In this document: positions 23,544 through 30,265 of the stretch, piece by piece | Layout of the letters: each line of letters begins with the position of its first letter | Numbering within the stretch: position 1 is the stretch's first letter | Assembly: GCA_012841015.1 (NCBI GenBank) | Contig: DUVN01000005.1 | Span: forward strand, 62,001-126,000 | From: Clostridiaceae bacterium | GTDB taxonomy: Bacteria > Bacillota > Clostridia > Saccharofermentanales > DTU023 | Direction: 5' to 3' | Length of the DNA stretch: 64,000 nucleotides | Position numbers and translations under genes: made by a program | Notes under the pieces: model-generated | Database searches by the model: none | What the model was told of the DNA's origin: nothing | Seen by the model: the letters and a program-made list of their open reading frames with translations, nothing else

Positions 23544-25877
23544 TTAGAAATACCTCTCGCCTCTAGGTTCCCTATCATCATCGTCATCGCGTCGACGGAA
23601 ACTTGAGCGGCGACCATCGCGTCCACCGCGATCTTTGCTCTTGCCTTCGCGATCTCTACGAGGACGTTCACCGCGGTCACTGCGTCCTCCGCGCCCACCG
23701 CTGCCTCGTGAAGAAGAACGCCCGCCACTTCTGCCGCCTCTCCCGCCTTCATCATCACGCTCGACAAAGTTATCCGGCTTCTCCATCAGATCGCGCATAG
23801 AAAGATTTAAGCGTCCCTGATCGTCAATCTCTGAGACGACAACACGGACTTCATCACCGACAGCAACCACATCTTCAACACGATTGACACGGCTCCATGC
23901 CATCTTTGAGATATGGACAAGTCCTTCTTTTCCAGGGGCGATCTCGACGAAAGCGCCGAAGTTCATAAGCCTTGTGACGACACCGTCAAACACGGTGCCC
24001 GGCTCGGGATCAAATACGATCGCGCGGACAATGTCCATCGCCTTCTTGCCTGACCTTTGGTCTGTCGATGCAATATAGACGTGTCCAACAGGTCCATCTT
24101 CCTCGACATCGATCTCCGTGCCCGTCATCTCAGTAATGCGGCGAATGACTTTGCCGCCTGAACCGATGACATCACGAATTTTGTCTGCCGGAATGTCGAT
24201 CTGATCAATTTTCGGGGCATTAGGTGCAAGTTCTGTACGCGGTTCAGCAATACAAGATGTCATAACACCATTGATGATCTGCAGTCTGCCCTCACGCGTC
24301 AGTTCAAGAGCATCGCGAATGATATCGAGCGTCAACCCATCGACTTTGATGTCGACTTGAATCGCTGTGATGCCGTCACGCGTTCCGGCAACTTTAAAGT
24401 CCATATCACCGAAGAAATCTTCGAGTCCCTGAATATCCATAAAGACGAGATAATGGTCCTCATTCTCCGGATCAATAATCAAGCCAGACGATATACCAGC
24501 GACCGGCTTCGTAATCGGAACACCAGCAGCCATTAATGCGAGCGAGCTTGAGCAAACGGATGCCTGCGATGTCGAGCCATTTGACATCGTCACTTCAGAC
24601 ACACAACGGATAGCATAAGGAAAATCCTCAATAGCAGGAAGCACGGGCAACAATGCGCGCTCTGCCAAGGCGCCGTGGCCGATCTCACGCCTGCCTGGCG
24701 AACGGTTAGGACGCGCCTCTCCAACACTGTACGACGGAAAGTTGTATTGATGCATGTAGTGTTTGCTATCGCGCGGGTCGACACCGTCAAGACGTTGTGC
24801 ATCACTGACAGTTCCAAGTGTACAAATCGTCATAACTTGCGTCTGACCGCGAGTGAAGAGTGCCGATCCGTGCACAAGGGGGAACAGATCAATTGAGGCA
24901 GAAAGCGGCCTAATCTCGTTGAGTTGACGTCCGTCGACACGGCGTTTCTCGTTCAATAGATAATCTCGCACGACAAATTTTTCAAGGTCGTCAACGATAC
25001 TGGCAGTATATCCGACTTCCTCAGGATAATTCTTCTCGATGAATTGTCTTATTCTGTTCGATAGTTCAGATACGGCTTTATCGCGAACAGACTTATCAGT
25101 CGATAGAACAGCTTCGCGCATATTCGTTAGGAAAGCATCTTTAACCGCAGCAAAGACCCCTTCAGGGGCAGCAGTCGACTCATAGGCGAATTTTTCCTTA
25201 CCGATTTCTTTGCGCATGTTGTCAATCATGAGGCAGACCTCGCGGATCACTTCGTGACCTCTTTCGATCGCTTCAAGCATTTTTTCTTCAGAGATCTCAT
25301 TCGCTCCAGCCTCGATCATATTGATCTTCGTAGCAGTGCCTGCAAGGAAGAGATCGAGATCGGAATCTTCGAATTCCTCAAATGTTGGATTAATAATCAC
25401 TTCATCGTCGATAAGCGCAACCTGCACGCCGACAGCGGGACCGTTCCAAGGGATATCTGAGATCGAGATCGCAGCCGAAGTACCGATTAGAGCAGCGACT
25501 TGCAGTGAATAGTCGTGGTCGACCGATAAGATCAAATTGTTAACGACGACGTCGTTGCGCAGATCACTCGGGAAGAGAGGCCTGATCGGACGATCGATCG
25601 AACGCGCGATCAGAATAGCGTTCTCTGTCGGGCGACCTTCTCGCTTTAGAAAGCCACCGGGAATTTTCCCGACGCTGTACATCTTCTCTTCGTAATCGAC
25701 TGACAAAGGAAAGAAATCGATCCCCTCGCGTGGTTCAGTTGAAGCGGTGACAGTCGTCAAGACAGTCGTATCGCCGTAGCGGACGAGTACTGCACCATTC
25801 GCAAATTGAGCGAGTTCGCCAGTCTCAAGAATGAGCGGCGCTCCAGAAAATTCCATTTCAAAAGTTCTTTTTACCAT
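23544..25877 (-). CDS. pnp: Polyribonucleotide nucleotidyltransferase (PNPase)
   Basis: PNPase degrades RNA phosphorolytically from the 3-prime end. Two RNase PH domains are present, the second with FFGDMDFKVAGTRDGITAIQ. They are followed by a KH domain (IRDVIGSGGKVIRRITEMTG) and an S1 domain (GTVFDGVVTRLMNFGAFVEIAPGKEGLVHIS). The ORF track starts five residues earlier at TTG; ATG 25877 with GGAGGA upstream is the better start (777 residues). The C-terminus carries an unusual tail of some 75 residues rich in Arg and Gly with RGG and RS repeats, ending in a DDDDD run. The rpsO-pnp order is the common one. Confidence 0.97.
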   Translation of the reverse strand: MVKRTFEMEFSGAPLILETGELAQFANGAVLVRYGDTTVLTTVTASTEPREGIDFFPLSVDYEEKMYSVGKIPGGFLKREGRPTENAILIARSIDRPIRPLFPSDLRNDVVVNNLILSVDHDYSLQVAALIGTSAAISISDIPWNGPAVGVQVALIDDEVIINPTFEEFEDSDLDLFLAGTATKINMIEAGANEISEEKMLEAIERGHEVIREVCLMIDNMRKEIGKEKFAYESTAAPEGVFAAVKDAFLTNMREAVLSTDKSVRDKAVSELSNRIRQFIEKNYPEEVGYTASIVDDLEKFVVRDYLLNEKRRVDGRQLNEIRPLSASIDLFPLVHGSALFTRGQTQVMTICTLGTVSDAQRLDGVDPRDSKHYMHQYNFPSYSVGEARPNRSPGRREIGHGALAERALLPVLPAIEDFPYAIRCVSEVTMSNGSTSQASVCSSSLALMAAGVPITKPVAGISSGLIIDPENEDHYLVFMDIQGLEDFFGDMDFKVAGTRDGITAIQVDIKVDGLTLDIIRDALELTREGRLQIINGVMTSCIAEPRTELAPNAPKIDQIDIPADKIRDVIGSGGKVIRRITEMTGTEIDVEEDGPVGHVYIASTDQRSGKKAMDIVRAIVFDPEPGTVFDGVVTRLMNFGAFVEIAPGKEGLVHISKMAWSRVNRVEDVVAVGDEVRVVVSEIDDQGRLNLSMRDLMEKPDNFVERDDEGGRGGRSGGRSSSRGSGGRGGRSDRGERPRRDREGKSKDRGGRDGRRSSFRRRDDDDDREPRGERYF

Positions 25878-25967
25878 ATTTTTCCTCCACAATGGTGTGC
25901 GTACTCTTCAAAGACGAACCGAATAAAGCGGTACGCCGAAAAAATGAACAACGTGTTCAAAGAGTAC
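25878..25967 (-). promoter_or_regulatory. pnp leader with long-range stem
   Basis: The leader contains AAGAGTAC-type arms at its two ends (GTACTCTT near 25899 and AAGAGTAC near 25959 on the plus strand), able to close a long hairpin. In E. coli the pnp leader is cut by RNase III and mediates autocontrol. A similar role here is only inferred. Confidence 0.35.
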
Positions 25968-25973
25968 GATACG

Positions 25974-26002
25974 TATATAATTCTCTCGGGAACTGATGTC
26001 AG
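25974..26002 (-). promoter_or_regulatory. Promoter of pnp
   Basis: The minus strand reads CTGACA (26002-25997), 17 bases, TATATA (25979-25974). Each hexamer has a single deviation from consensus. It gives pnp a leader of about 90 bases, independent of rpsO. Confidence 0.65.
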
Positions 26003-26088
26003 GCAATAGAGTGTAGAGTCCGCATCTCTCATCTCATAGAGAAGCGCAATCTACGTCCCACTGCCCGTATCAATCCCTATGACCATAG

Positions 26089-26113
26089 AAAGCGGCGGGT
26101 CACCCGCCGCTTT
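26089..26113. terminator. GC-rich terminator hairpin after rpsO
   Basis: AAAGCGGCGGG-TCA-CCCGCCGCTTT is a perfect 11-base stem with a 3-base loop, 10 bases after the rpsO stop. The T-run on the minus strand is short, so readthrough into pnp is possible. Confidence 0.8.
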
Positions 26114-26123
26114 GATTCTTTGT

Positions 26124-26387
26124 TTAACGTCTTAAACCTAATCTCGAAATCAACGTACGATAGCGCTCTATATCGAGTTTCGTCAAATAATCGAGCAGCG
26201 CACGGCGACGTCCAACAAGCTTCAGAAGCCCACGACGCGAATGAAAGTCCTTATCGTGTGTCTTCAGATGCTCCGTCAAATGATTAATTCTCCACGTTAA
26301 AAGCGCAACTTGTACCTCCGGTGAACCTGTGTCACCAGGATGTATCGCATACGCTTCAATGATGGCCAGTTTTGTGTCTTTGTCCAT
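26124..26387 (-). CDS. rpsO: 30S ribosomal protein S15
   Basis: S15 binds 16S rRNA helices 20-22 early in 30S assembly. The sequence [61 protein letters not shown] is diagnostic, and 87 residues is close to the family norm. AGGAGG lies before the ATG. It precedes pnp, as in many bacteria, separated by a strong hairpin. Confidence 0.98.
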   Translation of the reverse strand: MDKDTKLAIIEAYAIHPGDTGSPEVQVALLTWRINHLTEHLKTHDKDFHSRRGLLKLVGRRRALLDYLTKLDIERYRTLISRLGLRR

Positions 26388-26466
26388 TGATTCATTCCTC
26401 CTATACTCCGTTGACAGCGTAAGGGGCGGACCATCCTCAAACGATGTCAGGGAATTTCCACGCGTT

Positions 26467-26475
26467 ATTGTAGCA
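26467..26475 (-). promoter_or_regulatory. Extended -10 promoter of rpsO
   Basis: The minus strand reads TGC-TACAAT about 80 bases before the rpsO ATG. No convincing -35 hexamer is present. The leader in between could hold an S15 autoregulatory fold, which cannot be confirmed by eye. Confidence 0.5.
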
Positions 26476-26622
26476 TAAAATGAAAAGGTCTGCTACCTCA
26501 GAAGTATACAAACGATTTCGTGCCCGTCGATACGCTAGATGCCAAAACATACTGGACGGAGAAAGGCAATACTCGTGCAAATTAATCTGCTAGATCACCT
26601 GTTCTGTTACGTGAACGGGCAA

Positions 26623-27161
26623 TTATCGGTACTTGTTCCGGCGGTAGAAGAAAGATATTAATAGAAACAGCGGACCTACTGCAAGCACCAACACAACGAT
26701 CAATAAAAGATTGGCGTACCACGCTTTACCTGCAGCTTCAATTTCAACCATCTTGCCACCTTCGCCTCTCCCAGTGTGTATACCGACAACTGGTGCGCAA
26801 AAAACACATTACCTTCTGACCCGACAAGCGCCTTTTCAGAATCAGACGTCAAAATACGGGGAAGAAAATGATCAGCCGACGTCACAAGAGCCTCTTCAGA
26901 TGCTAGGGGGACTGTTGGCTCCGGCGGTGGAGGAGGAGCCGGCGGCATAGGGGGCGTACAGCCAAGGATTGATTCATGTCTGGGACGCAACCATCCGATA
27001 ACGGTTCCATAGGTGTAAACGTTATGATAGCGTTCCCTTACTACTTTCCCAACACCATTATAATTCGGTGTAACATTCTGCTCGTCTACAACAAATCCTT
27101 GTGGGGTGGCCGAGTCAACAATTCCAACATGACCATATCCTCCAAAGTCCTGCCGTGGGAC
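26623..27161 (-). pseudogene. Decayed CHAP-domain (amidase-like) membrane-anchored protein
   Basis: The open frame from 27161 reads VPRQDFGGYGHVGIVDSATPQGFVVDEQNV and later VIGWLRPRHESILGC, the C-terminal half of a CHAP (cysteine/histidine amidohydrolase) domain. A proline-rich stretch (PPMPPAPPPPPEP) follows. There is no start codon, and an in-frame TAA stands at 27162-27164. The catalytic Cys half is missing because the upstream gene ends only about 65 bases away. After about residue 120 the frame is lost, possibly near an A6/T6 tract at 26799-26804. The other frame continues as GRGEGGKMVEIEAAGKAWYANLLLIVVLVLAVGPLFLLISFFYRRNKYR to a stop at 26623, a C-terminal membrane anchor. The ORF track shows only a 96-residue piece. 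Confidence 0.55.
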
Positions 27162-27226
27162 TTACCGGACAACCTCACACATGCGGATCAAATTGGTTTT
27201 GTGCGAGAACCAAATACCTATGCGCA

Positions 27227-28066
27227 TTATACATATTCCAGTCTGCGCTCGCCGCGAACAATCTCCCACATGAGTATCGCACCTGCGGAAGCGACGTTAA
27301 GTGATTCAGCTTTCCCGCTCATGGGGATCATAACCGAAAGATCAGCCAACTGAAGCGCTTCTTTTGATAACCCCTTTCCCTCATTTCCCATCATGAGGAT
27401 CAGCTTAGGAGCCTGAGGGCGCCCCGATGCGAGGTTATCGCCTGTGATATTAGATGCCACGAGTATGAATTCCTGTCGCTTCATGTCACATGCAAACTGA
27501 CCGATATCGCACTGTAATTCGACAATCGGAAGATGAAAAATCGATCCCATTGAGGCTGCGACTGTCTTAGGATTGTAGATCGTCGCCGAAGAGTCAGTCA
27601 ATAATACACCGTGGAATCCGAGTGCATCTGCTGACCTAATCAGCGTCCCGACATTTCCAGGGTCCTGTACATCTTCTAACAGGAGAAATCGTACCGTCGA
27701 ATAATCGAACGATTCGAGCAACTCTTCAAGTGTGACGGACGGTGGTCTGACGATTGCGAAGACGCCTTGGTGCGTCTTCATGTCTGAGATACGCTCAAAG
27801 AGGTGTGGTGCTAATCGACATACCTTGTCCTGCAAGACACTTGAGAGATCGACCTCTAACTTCTCATCGAGCCGTTGCATCGCAAGCTCGCCACGCGCGT
27901 CGTTTGAGAAGACAAGGTAGTCCGGCTCAATGTCATTGGCAATAAGATCGGCAACATGGCGCAGCCCCTCAACAATGACGAGTTTCTCTTTTTTTGCTTG
28001 ATGTGGCGATTTTAAACGCTGAAACATTTTGAATAAAGAATTGTCAGCAGATTCAATGACTCTCAT
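27227..28066 (-). CDS. TrmH/SpoU-family RNA 2-O-ribose methyltransferase
   Basis: The SpoU signature motifs are intact: DVQDPGNVGTLIRSADALGFHGV, LILMMGNEGKGLS and IPMSGKAESLNVASAGAILMWE, which together form the S-adenosylmethionine-binding knot. The N-terminal part (EKLVIVEGLRHVADLI) matches the substrate-binding domain of the RlmB/YsgA group. These enzymes methylate the 2-hydroxyl of ribose in tRNA or 23S rRNA; the exact target is not determined. GGAGG precedes the ATG. It is monocistronic, between a decayed CHAP gene and the hairpin-repeat array. Confidence 0.9.
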   Translation of the reverse strand: MRVIESADNSLFKMFQRLKSPHQAKKEKLVIVEGLRHVADLIANDIEPDYLVFSNDARGELAMQRLDEKLEVDLSSVLQDKVCRLAPHLFERISDMKTHQGVFAIVRPPSVTLEELLESFDYSTVRFLLLEDVQDPGNVGTLIRSADALGFHGVLLTDSSATIYNPKTVAASMGSIFHLPIVELQCDIGQFACDMKRQEFILVASNITGDNLASGRPQAPKLILMMGNEGKGLSKEALQLADLSVMIPMSGKAESLNVASAGAILMWEIVRGERRLEYV

Positions 28067-28116
28067 GACAATGACCTCCTGTCCACTATACTCAGATAAT
28101 CTCTTCTAAGTATCAT

Positions 28117-28135
28117 ATCACGCAAAGTTGTGCAA
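28117..28135. repeat. Left flanking direct repeat of the hairpin array
   Basis: ATCACGCAAAGTTGTGCAA here recurs as ATCACGCAAAGTTGAGCAA at 28561-28579, one mismatch in 19. The two copies bracket the five-copy hairpin array exactly. This copy also overlaps the likely promoter of the methyltransferase gene. Confidence 0.7.
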
Positions 28136-28160
28136 AGTAACATACATAGGCTACTAAGTT

Positions 28161-28542
28161 GGTCAAAAATGACGGCTTCGGCAAGAGCTCAGTGCTCAAA
28201 GCGGAAAAATTGACCACTGCCGTCCCGAAATCGCTCGAAAATGGTCAAAAATGACGCTTTAGGTAAGAACCCCCTACCCAAGGTGTAAATTTTGTCCACA
28301 TTCCGCTGCAAAACACTCGATCGTGGTCAAAAATGACGTTTTGGGCAAGAACCTCCTACTCAAGGTGTAAATTTTGTCCACACACCGCCGTTTATCACTC
28401 GAATCTGGTCAATAATGACACTTTAGGTAGGAAACAGCTACTCAAGGTGTAAAATTTGTCCACAATCGGAGTCAAACACTGGGATCTGACCAAAAATGAC
28501 ACTTTAGGTAGGAATCCGTTACTCATAACGTAAATTTTGACC
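28161..28542. repeat. Array of five tandem ~82-bp repeats, each a 55-nt imperfect hairpin
   Basis: Units start at 28161, 28243, 28325, 28407 and 28488 (period 82, 82, 82, 81). Each begins GGTCAAAAATGAC and ends GTAAATTTTGTCC or AAATTGACC 55 bases later. In every unit two 23-base arms flank a 9-base loop. In unit 2, 19 of 23 positions can pair, counting G-U. The loop-proximal pairs differ between units in a way that keeps pairing (GGTA/TACC in unit 2, GGCA/TGCT in unit 1). Linkers of 26-27 bases are also similar, ending in CACTCGA-like sequence. No ORF fits. The array lies between the rplT terminator and the methyltransferase promoter. Confidence 0.9.
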
Positions 28543-28560
28543 GCGAGCTATTCGAGAAAG

Positions 28561-28579
28561 ATCACGCAAAGTTGAGCAA
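28561..28579. repeat. Right flanking direct repeat of the hairpin array
   Basis: ATCACGCAAAGTTGAGCAA matches the left flank at 28117-28135 with one mismatch. It lies just after the last, most degenerate repeat unit. Confidence 0.7.
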
Positions 28580-28616
28580 CATCCGAACCGTCAGGAGGAA
28601 CAACGAGATTCTTATT

Positions 28617-28672
28617 AAAAATAAGGGGACTGTCTTATTCTCACCGCTATCAAGCAGTTTTCAGACAGTCCC
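28617..28672 (-). terminator. Terminator-like hairpin after rplT
   Basis: GGGACTGTCT and AGACAGTCCC form a perfect 10-base stem around a 27-base loop. On the minus strand the stem is followed by CTTATTTTTA. It lies 26 bases after the rplT stop and should end the infC-rpmI-rplT transcript. Confidence 0.7.
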
Positions 28673-28698
28673 ACATCATGACACTTGGGTTTAGATTG

Positions 28699-29058
28699 TT
28701 ACGCACTGAGCGCTTTTTTTGAGACCTCAACGAGTTCGGCAAACCCTTCTTTATCATTGACAGCTAGATCGGCAAGAACCTTGCGATCGAGACCGACGCC
28801 GGCCACATTCAATCCGTGCATGAAACGGCTATAACTCATGCCGTTCAGTCGAGCTGCTGCGTTGATGCGCGAAATCCACAGACGGCGAAAATCGCGTTTC
28901 TTAAGGCGGCGATGTTCGTAGGCATATTGACCCGATTTCATAACGGCTTGCTTCGCAATACGGAAATTCTTGCTTTTGCGCCCGAAATAACCCTTAGCCT
29001 GCTTTAAAACTCTTTTATGGCGACGGCGTAATACCGTACCTCTCTTAACTCTTGACAT
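28699..29058 (-). CDS. rplT: 50S ribosomal protein L20
   Basis: L20 is an early 50S assembly protein and the autoregulator of this operon in Bacillus. The sequence [68 protein letters not shown] is diagnostic, with the normal length of 119 residues. It follows rpmI and is the last gene of the operon. Confidence 0.98.
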   Translation of the reverse strand: MSRVKRGTVLRRRHKRVLKQAKGYFGRKSKNFRIAKQAVMKSGQYAYEHRRLKKRDFRRLWISRINAAARLNGMSYSRFMHGLNVAGVGLDRKVLADLAVNDKEGFAELVEVSKKALSA

Positions 29059-29092
29059 TTTCCCTGCTCCTTTCCTCTTTGAAGATCAGCGC

Positions 29093-29290
29093 TTATTTGT
29101 ACGGCAAAAGCTTGCGCAGCCGCTTGGCATCTTGTGGTGATACAAGCGTCGTCTTGCGAAGGTTGCGTTTTCTCTTCGGTGTTTTCTTTGTCAAAATATG
29201 GCTCGTAAAGGCTTGAGAGCGAAGATACTTACCTGTCCCCGTTCTCTTGAACCGTTTCTTCGATGAGCTATGTGATTTCTGTTTAGGCAT
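29093..29290 (-). CDS. rpmI: 50S ribosomal protein L35
   Basis: The sequence [50 protein letters not shown] is diagnostic of L35. The ORF track starts six residues upstream; ATG 29290 with GAGGG six bases before it gives the family's 65 residues. It sits between infC and rplT. The 197-base gap before it can form a hairpin (GTAT/ATAC arms extended by CCCG/CGGG near 29415-29450), which may be part of operon control. Confidence 0.97.
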   Translation of the reverse strand: MPKQKSHSSSKKRFKRTGTGKYLRSQAFTSHILTKKTPKRKRNLRKTTLVSPQDAKRLRKLLPYK

Positions 29291-29487
29291 ATTTAGCCCT
29301 CCCTTCATTCGTAAAATAACGTTCTGTTTCTATCTATAAGTCGACCTATTAAGTCACCCAAACACGTCTTCACCCCGTTTTCGCTGATAATCGACGGAGT
29401 CTAGGCAGAACCCAACCGCAACCCGAGGTATCCGGCGCAATACCGGGCAATTGAACACACAGTAAAGAAGTTTTATATCGTGTACGC

Positions 29488-30009
29488 TTAGTCTTTTAAC
29501 GGTGAGAGAAACATAATCATATGGCGACCCTCAGCACTTGCAGCACGATCGATCTCACCTACATCGGCGACAGCCTCAGCGAATTCGTCCATCACTTCGT
29601 ATCCTTGATCCATATGAGCCATCTCCCTACCGCGGAAACGAATGACAACTTTGACACGGTCACCTGCCTCAAGAAAGCGCCTAGCGTTTCTCACTCGGAC
29701 GTCGAAATCATGCTTCTCCGTCGTCAATTTCAACTGGACTTCCTTCACCTTGATGATCTTTTGATTTCGTCTCGCCTCGCGTTTCCTCTTATCCTGCTCA
29801 AATGAGAACTTTCCGTAGTCCATAATCTTACAGACAGGATTATCGGGCGAAGGTGAAACGAGCACCAAATCAAGATTGGCATCGTACGCCCGACGCTGCG
29901 CCTCTTCAATCGGCACGATGCCTACCATTTCTCCCTCTTCCGTCACCAACCGGACACGTGGAAAACGAATTTCCTCGTTAATCCGGTGCGATCTCTTTGC
30001 GTAACTGAT
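29488..30009 (-). CDS. infC: Translation initiation factor IF-3
   Basis: IF-3 keeps 30S subunits free and checks initiator tRNA and start codons. The N-domain (RINEEIRFPRVRLVTEEGEMVGIVPIEEAQRRAYDANLDLVLVSP) and C-domain (KVKEVQLKLTTEKHDFDVRVRNARRFLEAGDRVKVVIRFRGREM) are clear. The ORF track extends to 30066 with no ribosome binding site. A perfect AGGGAGG ends six bases before an ATC codon at 30009, giving ISYAKRSHRINEEI and 173 residues, the usual size. Use of a rare ATC/ATT start is a known autoregulatory trait of infC, because IF-3 itself discriminates against such starts. An attenuator hairpin lies directly upstream. Confidence 0.95.
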   Translation of the reverse strand: MSYAKRSHRINEEIRFPRVRLVTEEGEMVGIVPIEEAQRRAYDANLDLVLVSPSPDNPVCKIMDYGKFSFEQDKRKREARRNQKIIKVKEVQLKLTTEKHDFDVRVRNARRFLEAGDRVKVVIRFRGREMAHMDQGYEVMDEFAEAVADVGEIDRAASAEGRHMIMFLSPLKD

Positions 30010-30032
30010 ATCGAACCTCCCTTTTTGACCAT

Positions 30033-30054
30033 AAAAAAGCGGTCTTGTCCCGCT
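30033..30054 (-). terminator. Attenuator (leader terminator) of infC operon
   Basis: The minus strand reads AGCGG-GACAAGA-CCGCT-TTTTTAT, ending about 10 bases before the infC ribosome binding site. It matches the arrangement of the L20-controlled attenuation leader of Bacillus infC. The antiterminator partner is not resolved here. Confidence 0.75.
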
Positions 30055-30142
30055 CAACAAAACCACTCAATCATTACTTGGTTTCTAGACCTCTTCGCGC
30101 TAGCTGAAGGTGAGAAGCGGAACTTCTACTTGTTCGTGTAAG

Positions 30143-30172
30143 AGTATAAGCGAAAGTGCTTGAGTTCGTCAA
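30143..30172 (-). promoter_or_regulatory. Promoter of infC-rpmI-rplT
   Basis: The minus strand reads TTGACG (30172-30167), 18 bases, TATACT (30148-30143). It leaves a leader of about 130 bases, which contains the attenuator. This is long enough for an L20 leader fold. Confidence 0.7.
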
Positions 30173-30265
30173 GCATGTCATTTCAACAATATCTGACGGT
30201 TTGACGGAAGCTGAATGCCAAAGTAACTTAGACAGTGAGAATCGCAGACTGTCCAAGTTAATTCT

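Noticed and set aside
23517-23545. Terminator after pnp (AAGACA/TGTCTT stem)
   Set aside because: Six-base stem with an 8-base loop and no T-run; not convincing.
26976-27353. 125-residue plus-strand ORF and neighbouring plus-strand ORFs
   Set aside because: They overlap the CHAP remnant and the end of the methyltransferase gene in antisense and show no family motif.
28161-28542. CRISPR-like reading of the 82-bp tandem array
   Set aside because: The parts between hairpins are themselves similar in every unit, so this is a tandem repeat rather than repeats with unique spacers.
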